The translations under genes were made by a program, and so were the position numbers. This document shows positions 19,308 through 28,400 of a stretch of DNA of 64,000 bases, in pieces. This stretch comes from Pseudomonas synxantha BG33R (GTDB taxonomy: Bacteria > Pseudomonadota > Gammaproteobacteria > Pseudomonadales > Pseudomonadaceae), in the NCBI RefSeq assembly GCF_000263715.2, contig NZ_CM001514.1, forward strand, positions 2,218,936 to 2,282,935, given 5' to 3'. The notes beneath the pieces are model-generated. The model ran no database searches. It saw only the letters and a program-made list of their open reading frames with translations, and was not told where the DNA came from. The stretch's first letter is position 1; each line of letters begins with the position of its first letter.

Positions 19308-20621
19308 CTACAAATCGCGCATCAGTAGGCCAAAACGCAGGTCCATCTCGGTCGGCAAGGGCACATACACCGTGTGCCCGTCCCCCGGCGCCACCTCAAT
19401 GGCTTGCCCCTTGGCGTTGTGCAAGGTGGCCAAGTCAAAGTGAAAGTTGCCGGCGGGCGTCATCAATTCCAGGTGATCGCCCACGGCAAAGCGATTCTTT
19501 ACCTTGACCTCGGCCAACTCCCCGCGACGTTCGCCGGTCAATTCCCCAACAAACTGCTGGCGCTCGGACACCGAGCTGCCGTTCTGGTAGTTCTGGTATT
19601 CGTCGTGCACATGTCGACGCAGGAAACCTTCGGTGTAGCCGCGCTGGGCCAGGGACTCCAGATTGGTCATCAAGCCGCGATCAAACGCGCGCCCGGCCAC
19701 TGCGTCGTCGATCGCCTGGCGATACACCTGGGTGGTGCGTGCGCAATAGAAATGGGATTTGGTGCGGCCCTCGATCTTCAATGAGTGCACGCCCATCTGC
19801 GCCAGGCGCTCCACGTGTTGCACGGCGCGCAAGTCTTTGGCGTTCATGATGTACGTGCCATGTTCGTCTTCAAAGGCCGGCATTTGCTCATCGGGACGGT
19901 TGGCTTCCTGTAACAGGAATACCTGGTCGGTGGGTGTACCGACCCCCAGCGTCGGCTGATGGTGCTGGACGATGTCGCCGGTCGCGTTCTCCACTGCCGG
20001 CGTGGCCTGGTATTTCCAGCGGCAGGCATTGGTGCAGGTGCCCTGGTTGGCGTCGCGCTTGTTCATGTAGCCCGACAGCAGGCAGCGCCCGGAATAGGCC
20101 ATGCACAGGGCGCCATGTACGAACACCTCCAGTTCCATGGTGGGTACGTGCTGGCGGATCTCGCCGATTTCTTCCAGGGACAGTTCCCGCGACAGGATCA
20201 CCCGGCCAATGCCTTGTTGCTGCCAGAATTGCACGCTGGCCCAGTTCACCGTGTTGGCCTGTACCGACAGATGAATCGGCATCTGCGCGAAATGCTGGCG
20301 CACCAGCATGATCAGCCCAGGGTCGGACATGATCAGCGCATCCGGGCCCATGGCGATCACCGGCGCCAGGTCCTTGAGGAAGGTCTTGAGCTTGGCGTTG
20401 TGCGGCGCGATGTTCACCACTACATAAAAACGCTTGCCCTGCGCATGTGCTTCCTGGATGCCGAGGGCGAGGTTGGCGTGGTCGAATTCGTTGTTGCGCA
20501 CGCGCAGGCTGTAGCGCGGCTGGCCGGCGTAAACCGCATCGGCACCGTAGGCGAAGGCGTAGCGCATGTTTTTCAGGGTGCCGGCGGGAGCGAGCAGTTC
20601 GGGGGCAATCATCGGAGGCAT
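19308..20621 (-). CDS. trhP: U32 peptidase-family tRNA hydroxylation protein TrhP
   Basis: Homologue of E. coli YegQ/TrhP, which takes part in prephenate-dependent hydroxylation of U34 in tRNA (5-hydroxyuridine). The 437-residue product has the U32 signatures: PELLAPAGTLKNMRYAFAYGADAVYAG, the FVHGALCMAYSGRCLLSGYM block and a C-terminal beta domain; the cysteines in GRCLLS, GTCTNACRW and FYCAR fit the proposed Fe-S ligands. The ATG at 20621 is preferred over a GTG at 20657, but neither has a strong ribosome site. It is convergent with the chemoreceptor, 4 bases from its stop. Confidence 0.88.
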   Translation of the reverse strand: MPPMIAPELLAPAGTLKNMRYAFAYGADAVYAGQPRYSLRVRNNEFDHANLALGIQEAHAQGKRFYVVVNIAPHNAKLKTFLKDLAPVIAMGPDALIMSDPGLIMLVRQHFAQMPIHLSVQANTVNWASVQFWQQQGIGRVILSRELSLEEIGEIRQHVPTMELEVFVHGALCMAYSGRCLLSGYMNKRDANQGTCTNACRWKYQATPAVENATGDIVQHHQPTLGVGTPTDQVFLLQEANRPDEQMPAFEDEHGTYIMNAKDLRAVQHVERLAQMGVHSLKIEGRTKSHFYCARTTQVYRQAIDDAVAGRAFDRGLMTNLESLAQRGYTEGFLRRHVHDEYQNYQNGSSVSERQQFVGELTGERRGELAEVKVKNRFAVGDHLELMTPAGNFHFDLATLHNAKGQAIEVAPGDGHTVYVPLPTEMDLRFGLLMRDL

Positions 20622-20793
20622 GGGCGTGGGTCGCAAAAAGGCGCGAGGGTAGTGCACGGGCGGTCACGGTTTATTGACCCAGGTCTAAACAAGCCGATCT
20701 ATGCTTGTTCGATAAACAAGGGCACTCCCAGGTTTCGCCGCGGACTAAGCAACAGGGCTGACACCGGCCCGGCTTTTCTCATATGGACCGGAC

Positions 20794-21861
20794 ATGAATC
20801 AAACCAACCTGCAATTCAAAACCCTGCTGCTATTGCTGGCGCTGGTGACCATCGCCTTTATCTGGATATTGCTGCCGTTCTATGGTGCGGTGTTCTGGGC
20901 AGTGATCCTCGGCATCATCTTCGCGCCGATGCAGCGCCGCCTGCAGCAACGCTTCAGTTGGAACCGCAACCTGACCTCCCTGACCACCTTGATGGTGTGC
21001 CTGGTGATCGCGATTCTGCCCGTGATCATTACCAGTGCGTTGCTGGTTCAAGAGGGGGCCACGCTGTATAAAAACGTCGAAAGCGGCAAGCTCGACGTGG
21101 CCGGTTATATCGAGCAGTTCAAGAACTTCCTGCCGCCGTACTTCCAGCAACTGCTCGATCGCTTTGGCATGGGCAACCTGGAAGGGCTACGTGAAAAGGT
21201 AGTCAAGGGCGCGATGCAGGGCAGTCAGTTCTTCGCTTCCCAGGCGTTCAGCTTCGGCCAGGGCACCTTTGATTTCCTGGTGAGCTTTTTCATCATGCTG
21301 TACCTGCTGTTTTTCCTGCTGCGCGATGGCCCCGAGCTGGTGCGCAAGGTGCGCACGGCGGTGCCATTGGCCGAGCCGCAAAAGCGCCGCCTGCAACTCA
21401 AGTTCAACCGGGTGGTGCGGGCCACGGTCAAGGGCAACGTACTGGTGGCCGTGACCCAGGGTGCGCTGGGTGGTTTGATCTTCTGGTTCCTGGATATCCC
21501 CAGTGCGTTGCTCTGGGCGGTACTGATGGCGTTCCTGTCCTTGCTGCCGGCGGTGGGCGCAGGGATTGTCTGGGCGCCAGTGGCCGTTTATTTCCTGTTG
21601 AGCGGCGCCATCTGGCAGGGCGTGGTGCTGGGGCTTTTTGGCGTCTTCGTGATTGGCCTGGTGGACAACGTGCTGCGCCCGGTCCTGGTGGGCAAAGACA
21701 CCAAGATGCCGGACTACCTGATCCTGATCTCGACCCTGGGCGGCTTGTCGGTGTTTGGCCTCAACGGCTTCGTGATCGGGCCGCTGGTGGCGGCCTTGTT
21801 CATGTCGTGCTGGGCGTTGTTCGCCGAAACCAAGCCGCGGGTCAAGTTGCCCTTGCCTTAG
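20794..21861 (+). CDS. AI-2E family transporter (PerM-like)
   Basis: A 355-residue inner-membrane protein with about eight hydrophobic segments and the PF01594 pattern: a paired N-terminal helix (LLLLLALVTIAFIWILLPFYGAV), a long amphipathic central domain and a C-terminal pair with GIVWAPVAVYFLLSG and DNVLRPVLVGKDTKMPDYLILISTLGG. E. coli TqsA exports autoinducer-2, but most family members have unknown substrates. It is convergent with a small gene only 3 bases away. Confidence 0.9.
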   Translation: MNQTNLQFKTLLLLLALVTIAFIWILLPFYGAVFWAVILGIIFAPMQRRLQQRFSWNRNLTSLTTLMVCLVIAILPVIITSALLVQEGATLYKNVESGKLDVAGYIEQFKNFLPPYFQQLLDRFGMGNLEGLREKVVKGAMQGSQFFASQAFSFGQGTFDFLVSFFIMLYLLFFLLRDGPELVRKVRTAVPLAEPQKRRLQLKFNRVVRATVKGNVLVAVTQGALGGLIFWFLDIPSALLWAVLMAFLSLLPAVGAGIVWAPVAVYFLLSGAIWQGVVLGLFGVFVIGLVDNVLRPVLVGKDTKMPDYLILISTLGGLSVFGLNGFVIGPLVAALFMSCWALFAETKPRVKLPLP

Positions 21862-21864
21862 GTC

Positions 21865-22047
21865 TCAGGCCTGGAGCCTGAAGTCGGCTGCCAGCCGGCG
21901 TTGTGTTTCGGCGTCAGACAACGAAGTGAGCGGGCCGCTGATAGGCTCGCCATCACGTACCACGTACCAGCAGGCAAGCAAGCCGAGCTTGCGCAGAGGG
22001 GTGGGAACGGCGCTACCGATGACAGACATGATTTGAACAGTGGGCAT
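21865..22047 (-). CDS. small uncharacterised protein
   Basis: Sixty residues, chosen from the ATG at 22047 because a near-perfect TTGGAGGT ribosome site lies just upstream; this supports translation. The protein (PTVQIMSVIGSAVPTPLRKL..., ending in a charged DAETQRRLAADFRLQA helix) has a central CWYVVRDGEPISGP segment and no known motif. The stop is 3 bases from the AI-2E gene stop. A short conserved gene of unknown role is the best reading. Confidence 0.6.
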   Translation of the reverse strand: MPTVQIMSVIGSAVPTPLRKLGLLACWYVVRDGEPISGPLTSLSDAETQRRLAADFRLQA

Positions 22048-22138
22048 AAGGACCTCCAATCGCTATGGAGGTCACCTTAAGGGGTGTCGCTATCCAGGAA
22101 AAATCACCTGGCTCGATAGTCGACATCAACGCCAGGCG

Positions 22139-22333
22139 TTAATCCACCACCTGGTCGAGCATGTTCACCACTTCGTGCTCACTGAGCAGCCCCTTGCGCA
22201 CCAGGTTTTCAGCCAACAGCGCCAGGAACTTCGCGCTGCGATGGCCTTCAAGGTGCTTGAGCTCGGTCAAGGCGCTGTAGACCTTGCTGGACGTGCAGAG
22301 GCCGGCGGTGCGGTGCGGATTCTGGGTGGGCAT
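22139..22333 (-). CDS. small uncharacterised helical protein
   Basis: Sixty-four residues starting at an ATG with AAGGACG upstream. It is largely helical: an amphipathic stretch SSKVYSALTELKHLEGHRSAKFLALLAENLV and a C-terminal LSEHEVVNMLDQVV. No family recognised. It points the same way as the previous small gene, with 91 bases between them, and they may be co-transcribed. Confidence 0.55.
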   Translation of the reverse strand: MPTQNPHRTAGLCTSSKVYSALTELKHLEGHRSAKFLALLAENLVRKGLLSEHEVVNMLDQVVD

Positions 22334-22498
22334 GTTCGTTCGTCCTTAATTGTTATTGGTGGACCGGGTCGATAGTGAGACTGTTTTATGACGCAACCAT
22401 GACAGCGCACGCCTGGGCCGATCAAGAGGATATGCGACTCTTGTACTGTGGGATTGTCGTCATAGCGACATTGGCAGGATAAAACCGGACGTTCCAGG

Positions 22499-22529
22499 CA
22501 AAAAAAGGCCCCGTATGTGGGCGGGGCCT
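22499..22529 (-). terminator. rho-independent terminator of the Tyr/Pro-rich gene
   Basis: Seven-base stem GGCCCCG/CGGGGCC with an 8-base loop; on the minus strand it is followed by TTTTTT. It lies 24 bases beyond the stop of the minus-strand gene at 22553. Confidence 0.85.
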
Positions 22530-22552
22530 GTTCCACTCAACTCAATTGAAAA

Positions 22553-22921
22553 TTACCAACCGTGGCGGTAGTAGCCCTGGGGAGGGCCGTAGTAGCCGCG
22601 AGGCGGGCCATAATAGCCGCGGGGAGGCCCGTAGTAGACCGGCGCCGGGCGGTAGTAAACCTGCTGCTGCACGTACACCGGTGGTGGTGGCGCGTAATAG
22701 ACCGGGGGTGGGGCGGCATACACCGGCTGCGGTTGCACATACACCGGCTGTTGCACATAGACCTCACGAGGTTGGCTGGCAACCACGGAGCCGACGACAG
22801 CTGCGCCCACAAGTGCACCCAACACTGCCGGACCACCCCAACCACCACCGTGGGCGGAGGCTTGGCCGGCCATCGCAAGTGCGCCGATAAGCAAGGCGAT
22901 TCTGGGGATTTTACGCATCAT
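22553..22921 (-). CDS. secreted Tyr/Pro/Gly-repeat protein
   Basis: A 122-residue exported protein. The signal peptide ends AMAGQASA before HGGGWGG. A glycine-zipper-like stretch (GGPAVLGALVGAAVVGSVVA) follows, then a low-complexity tail of PVYVQ, PPPVYYAP and YYGPPRG repeats, with three successive YYGPP(R/Q)G units at the end. The start at 22921 has GAGGA at a good distance; in-frame ATGs at 22918 and 22927 are alternatives. Many pseudomonads have similar small tyrosine-rich envelope proteins of unknown function. It has its own terminator. Confidence 0.75.
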   Translation of the reverse strand: MMRKIPRIALLIGALAMAGQASAHGGGWGGPAVLGALVGAAVVGSVVASQPREVYVQQPVYVQPQPVYAAPPPVYYAPPPPVYVQQQVYYRPAPVYYGPPRGYYGPPRGYYGPPQGYYRHGW

Positions 22922-23083
22922 GGTCATTCCTCGGTTAGCCCCTGCGCTTGTGGTCTGCAATCAATAGACCCAAGGATTGTCGCGGGGATACTTTTAAGAC
23001 AACGTATTTCAAAAAAACAGCACGGCCATTAGGTAAAGGTTGTGTAAGGTCTGTACCGATTTGCTTACTTCAAGGAGTTACCC

Positions 23084-23902
23084 ATGCAGATGCACCCCAA
23101 CAAGGACACCCAACTGTGCATGTCGCTGTCGGCGCGGCCCGGGAACTTTGGCCTGCGTTTTCATAACCATTTGTATGAGCAGCTTGGGCTGAATTTCTAC
23201 TATAAAGCCTTCAGCAGCCAGGATTTACCCGGCGCGATCGGTGGCATCCGAGCCTTGGGCGTGCGGGGTTGTGGGGTTTCCATGCCGTTCAAGGAGGCGG
23301 CCATCGCGTTGGTGGACGAACTCGACGATTCGGTTCAAGCCATTGACTCGCTGAACACCATCGTCAACACCAACGGTCATCTCAAGGCTTACAACACCGA
23401 TTACATTGCTGTCGAGCAACTGCTGAAGAAGCACGCCGTGCCAAAAGATTCCACCTTCGCCCTGCGTGGCAGCGGCGGCATGGCCAAGGCGGTGGCCAGC
23501 GCCTTGCGTGATGGCGGTTATGCCAACGGTGTGATCGTAGCGCGCAATGAGGTGGCGGGCCGGGCATTGGCCAGCAACCTGGGGTATGAGTGGCAGGCGG
23601 ACCTGGGCGACCTGCGCCCACAAATGCTGATCAATGTGACGCCCATTGGTATGACAGGCGGGGCCGAGGCGGATGCATTGGCGTTCGATGCCGACGCGAT
23701 TGATCAGGCAGAAACTGTTTTTGATGTGGTGGCAATTCCGGCTGAAACACCATTGATCGTGCGTGGCCGTGCCAAGGGCAAGCGGGTGATTACCGGGCTG
23801 GAGGTCATCGCGATCCAGGCACTGGAGCAGTTTGTGCTTTATACAGGCGTGCGCCCAACGCAGGAGCAGTTCGAGGCGGCAGTAGCCTTCGCCCGAAGCT
23901 AA
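23084..23902 (+). CDS. shikimate dehydrogenase-like protein (AroE family, SdhL-type)
   Basis: A 272-residue AroE-superfamily oxidoreductase. The N-terminal domain has SMPFKE with the catalytic lysine, and NTDYIA with the partner aspartate. The Rossmann motif reads RGSGGMAKA instead of the usual GxGGxxRA, and LINVTPIGM follows. These changes fit the HI0607-like subgroup (SdhL) that works poorly on shikimate, so it is probably not the main AroE; the true substrate is unknown. An AAGGAG site supports the ATG at 23084. Confidence 0.82.
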   Translation: MQMHPNKDTQLCMSLSARPGNFGLRFHNHLYEQLGLNFYYKAFSSQDLPGAIGGIRALGVRGCGVSMPFKEAAIALVDELDDSVQAIDSLNTIVNTNGHLKAYNTDYIAVEQLLKKHAVPKDSTFALRGSGGMAKAVASALRDGGYANGVIVARNEVAGRALASNLGYEWQADLGDLRPQMLINVTPIGMTGGAEADALAFDADAIDQAETVFDVVAIPAETPLIVRGRAKGKRVITGLEVIAIQALEQFVLYTGVRPTQEQFEAAVAFARS

Positions 23903-23930
23903 TGGTGGGAGGGGGCAAGCCCTAATGCCT

Positions 23931-23958
23931 GTAGGAGCGAGCAAGCCAGCTCCTACAG
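23931..23958. repeat. REP palindrome
   Basis: GTAGGAGCGAGCAAGCCAGCTCCTAC, a short hairpin between the AroE-like and yceH stops. Inverted ends GTAGGAGC/GCTCCTAC are exact. Placed between convergent genes, it may act as a shared 3' structure. Confidence 0.75.
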
Positions 23959-23971
23959 ATTATTATCTGTG

Positions 23972-24622
23972 TCAGGTCTGCTCCAACTGCGCCAGCCGTT
24001 CTTCCAGTGCGGCAATCCGCGCCTCCAGCTCTTCGATCCGTTCCACCGAAACAGCCCCCGCGCTACGCTCTACTGGATTGCCTCGTGCGGTCATGATCGC
24101 TTCAATATCCGCCGGATCCCCCAGCGCGTGGGTATACCGATCTTCCCGCTGGCCCGCCTGGCGCGGCACCAATACCGCCAACCCCCGGGCAATCAGGCGT
24201 TCCAACTGGTGAACGACCTGCTCGGCATCTTCAAAGTCATGCATACGCCCGCTACGGGTCAGCAACTCGTTGACCGTCTGCGGCCCCCGCAGAAACAGCA
24301 ACCCGGTCAAGATCACTTGGGCCGGCACCAGTTCCAACGCCTTGTCCACACGGTGTTCCCAGCGGTCGGCACGGCTACCCATCACCAGGCGGGTAAAGCC
24401 TTGGCCCTCCAGCGCGCGCAGGCTTTGGCCGACCTGGCCCTGGCTGAGGTTCATCACTGGCTCACGGCTGGTTTTCTGATTGCAGGCCAGCACCAGGGCG
24501 TTGAGTGTCAGGGGATAGGTTTCCGGGTGGGTCGCCTGTTTTTCGATCAGGCAGCCGAGGATGCGGATTTCCGTGCTGTTCAGGCGCGGCTCAGGGGTGT
24601 CGGTGTCATGTTCGGCGGTCAT
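23972..24622 (-). CDS. yceH: YceH family protein (DUF480)
   Basis: A 216-residue protein of the DUF480 family: two winged-helix repeats (start [37 protein letters not shown], typical of the family) and a C-terminal coiled coil ([21 protein letters not shown]). Function is unknown; a DNA-binding or regulatory role is guessed from the fold. Ends near an REP element convergent with the AroE-like gene. Confidence 0.9.
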   Translation of the reverse strand: MTAEHDTDTPEPRLNSTEIRILGCLIEKQATHPETYPLTLNALVLACNQKTSREPVMNLSQGQVGQSLRALEGQGFTRLVMGSRADRWEHRVDKALELVPAQVILTGLLFLRGPQTVNELLTRSGRMHDFEDAEQVVHQLERLIARGLAVLVPRQAGQREDRYTHALGDPADIEAIMTARGNPVERSAGAVSVERIEELEARIAALEERLAQLEQT

Positions 24623-24738
24623 CGCGCGTTCCCTATGCAGTGAAGGTCACCAGCGTAATCCTCAAAAAATAAAAGACAAGCGCCGGGCATGGCTATAATC
24701 GCCGCTGGTTCCAACCCTGCCATTATCGTGAGACTGAC

Positions 24739-25248
24739 ATGACTATTTCCCTGTACGCCGCTTCTATCCCAGTCTTCAAGCAAATGCTCAACGCATTGAG
24801 CGATGTGCTGAACAAAGCCGAAGCCCACGCTACTGCAAAGAACATCGAGCCCAATGCCCTGCTGCAAGCGCGCCTGTTTCCGGATATGTTCCCACTGGTG
24901 CGCCAGGTACAGATCGCCGTCGACTTCGCCAAAGGCGTGTCGGCACGCCTGGCCGAGATCGAAGTGCCCAAGTACGAAGACACTGAAGTCACCTTCGCCG
25001 ACCTGCAAGCGTTGATCGCCAAGGTCCTGGCGTTTGTCGACACCATCAAGCCCGAGCAGATTGACGGCAAGGAAGGTATCGAGATCGTCACCCGCCCAGG
25101 CACCCCGAAAGAGAAGCGCTTCAGCGGCCAGTCCTACCTGTTGACCTACGGCCTGCCGCAGTTCTTCTTCCACGTCACCACCGCTTACGCCCTGCTGCGT
25201 CATAACGGTGTTGAAGTGGGCAAGCGCGATTACATGGGCGCGTTCTAA
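24739..25248 (+). CDS. DUF1993 domain protein
   Basis: A 169-residue protein of the DUF1993 family, a helical DinB-like fold. It begins MTISLYAASIPVFKQMLNAL and ends FFFHVTTAYALLRHNGVEVGKRDYMG, both typical. Function unknown in the family. It has its own terminator directly downstream. Confidence 0.88.
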   Translation: MTISLYAASIPVFKQMLNALSDVLNKAEAHATAKNIEPNALLQARLFPDMFPLVRQVQIAVDFAKGVSARLAEIEVPKYEDTEVTFADLQALIAKVLAFVDTIKPEQIDGKEGIEIVTRPGTPKEKRFSGQSYLLTYGLPQFFFHVTTAYALLRHNGVEVGKRDYMGAF

Positions 25249-25262
25249 GCTCTAAACACAGC

Positions 25263-25300
25263 CCGGGGTTGTTCTTGAATGAACAGCCCCGGTTTTTTTT
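25263..25300 (+). terminator. rho-independent terminator after the DUF1993 gene
   Basis: Inverted arms CCGGGGTTGTTC and GAACAGCCCCGG with a short loop, then eight T residues. It lies 14 bases after the stop. Confidence 0.92.
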
Positions 25301-25425
25301 ATGTGTGGGTTTTTACATCAGTCTGATGTTTCGTTACATATTTCTGTGCAACGCGTTTTCGAATATTCCCCACTTAGGAGCGCCTAAACAACCTTCAATT
25401 GAAGTGCCTAGAGATTACAAACGAT

Positions 25426-28400
25426 ATGAATATTTCTTCCACCGCGGTAATTAAACCTCTCGGAAACGCTCATTTCGACTCGGCACTGGAGGCGTCCAAC
25501 AGTCAAACCCTGTCTTCTTCAAAGTCCAATGCTGTGACCCGAACCAAGCGTGAGGTGCCGGGCGATGGCGCATTCTCTCAAACTTCTCAGCGTGAACAAG
25601 CCAACAGTGACCTGGCAGCCAGTTATGCCGACGTTTTGATGGAGCGTACCCGTGATGAGGACGCTGTTATCGCGAACATTCCACACGCTTCATCTTTCGG
25701 CCAGTGGCGTACACAGTTGCGTAATGCACTTAAGGACAAGGGGTTTTTAGATTGGCTTAAGTCGGATGGCTTGGATCCATCTTCCCTCAAGATTACTGAG
25801 GACGGGTTCCTGAGTGTCAGGAACAAACAGGGGGTGCTTACGCTGTTTACTTTGCAAGATAACTCCCCTTGGGCGACTTTCGCTGGGCCGATTCTGGCGG
25901 CGGTAAAAGCCTATGCCCCCGATGGGATCACCTGGTCGGCGCTGTATGAGGAGAGTGCGCCGCTCAAGTGGGTCGCCCAGTTCTATGGCGAAACGATCCA
26001 TAACGAATCATTCAAAGATCGACAACGCGCCCAAGCGTTGCAAGAAAACAAAGCATTCTCAACGGCGGGAGCTGGTAAGGAGCGCAGTGAAGAAGCGCTG
26101 GTGGAGCAAAAACGACAATTGGCTAATAAACGCGACCTGCAAACCTTCAGGGATGCCCTGCTCGTGGCGCATGTGGAGGCGGACGATTATCTGAATAAGC
26201 AAGAAGCATTGCAGGCCTTCAATAGCTTACCCCATGACGCTGCAGCTTATGACCGTAGTGCCGAGCTGAAAATTTTTCTGCAAACGCGACACATCACACT
26301 TGATCCTGACTCTGGCTTCCATCTGGATAATCAACCAATGGCAGGTAAGCAAGTGAACCTCTTGCAGTTCATGACTGGCACTGGTTTGGATCACCCGCTT
26401 GATCAAGCGCAGGTCAAGAACATGATCATGGAGTTGCTCCGTCCAACCGAGTACCGGCAACTGCATGGCGATCTCGGGGGCGGGTTATCGTGGCCAACTG
26501 CGCTTGATTCACAGCAACAGCAGGCCATCTATGATGCCGTCAGTTATAACTCGATGAAGTTGCCTGAGTTCGACAAGTTGAAGCTGAGCCAAAGCGCCTT
26601 TGGGTATCTGACGCAAACCATCGAGTGGTCCGAAGCAGAGCTCAAAGATCCCCGGCAAGCGATCCTCAGGCTTTTGAAAGGCCCCACTGCGCAGGCTATA
26701 GGCGAAGCCTTGCGCAGCAAGTTCGAGGGCGCGGGCAGTACCGAAGATTGGGCGCTTGCGGCGCTTCAGATAGGCCTCAATCAGGACGCACTGTGGAAGC
26801 CAGAAGAAAAGAACAAGGTGGCCGGGTTTGATTTGTCGGCGCGCGAAAATTGGGGTAAGCCGTTGTCTTTTGTCCTTGAGGGGCTAACCGAGCATTTGCG
26901 CAAGTCATATGGCAACAACGCTGCGGTGGCAGCCTACCTGCTGTTGTCGCATCACGCTCCGGAGTTATTGGTCAAAAACATCCCTGACAGTGTGACTTAC
27001 GGCTCTGCGGCCTGGGTCAGCTTGAAAGCCATCGTTGCCAAATCCGAGATGCGCAATCCAGGGGCGGCGGCGACTAAAACTTATGAGCCACTGCTCAAAG
27101 ACGATCTGGCCCCGATTACCGATGCCGAAAAAAAAGTGGAAGCGCTGGCTGGGAAGGAGGGCCTGATTCACTGGGCTGTGGCGGATGAAGCCGTTGAAAA
27201 ACGGGCAGATAACAATTACACGGAAGAAGAAGTTGAACGTGCTACGACCCTCGCCAGTGAGCGTTTCGACACCTTGATGCAAGCTTCAGAAGCTCAACGC
27301 ACCGAGTTGGCCACCCGTAAAGCACTGGCGCTCAATGCGCTGAAGGAGAAGTGTCCCGTAAAAGAATACGGGGTGATAGATTTTGAGAAGCAAGCAATCT
27401 ATCCAAAAGTACGGGATCGTGGTTTACAAGGCCCTTACTCGATACTGGATATCTTTTTGCAGCCGCAGCAGCATGTGGAGTGGTATTCCAATGACCCTGC
27501 CGTTCCTATCGAAAAGATATTCCATGAGCTCAAGTTTATGCCGTCGCCCAATGAGCTGTTTGAAAAGCACGTTGTTGATTATTACGACGGGCTTAAAGGC
27601 GCTATGAAGGTTACCGTACAACACCAAATGTCACTGCTGCCTGCGGAGGATAAGGAGGCGTTGCAGTATGGTGAGCTGAAAATTTATGGGGCAGGGATGA
27701 TCACTCGGACCATTGCCGATACAGGCACTGGTATTCAGCGCCGTATCAAAAAAGTTGAGGACGTCAAAAGCAGCTCCGTATTTTTCGAAACCCTGCATAA
27801 AGGCAGTAAGCGAATTTATGAATTCAATCCATCGGCAGGGGGGCTGCGGCATCGAGCTGATTTGACCGATGGCCTGAAGGTTGGTCTACAGGGCGATTGG
27901 GCTGACATTGCTACGGGTGAGGAAGGGGTGAGAGCTATTTCAAACACCACACTTAGAGAAATGAAAGCCGACAACTCGACAGACACTAAGGAACGAGAAC
28001 CCAAGCCTCAAACCTCAACACCCACACACACGTTTACCTCGGCGAGAACACAGCACATAGCCGATGCAGTTACGAGCCATTTTTTCAGTACTAAAGAGCG
28101 TGAACAGTTGGCTAGCGGAGCCAGAGGCGTGACCACATTCGATACTGAAGTGACGGAGTTCGAAAAAATACAAGCTGTTACCCGTGCGCTGATACCAGGT
28201 GCAGCGGCGCTTCATAGTTTTCAGCAGGGCAGAGTGGGTGAAGGGCTTGCGTTTCTTGCATTCGATATATTCGGCTTCGTTGTCGCCGGTGCCGGGGCGC
28301 TCGGTAAAGTTTCCAAGATAGTGAAGGTGGGCGAGAAGCTAGGAAAAGGAGGCGTTGGAGGCAGGTTGGGTCGGGCATTTATCAGTGCGGCCAACCCGTT

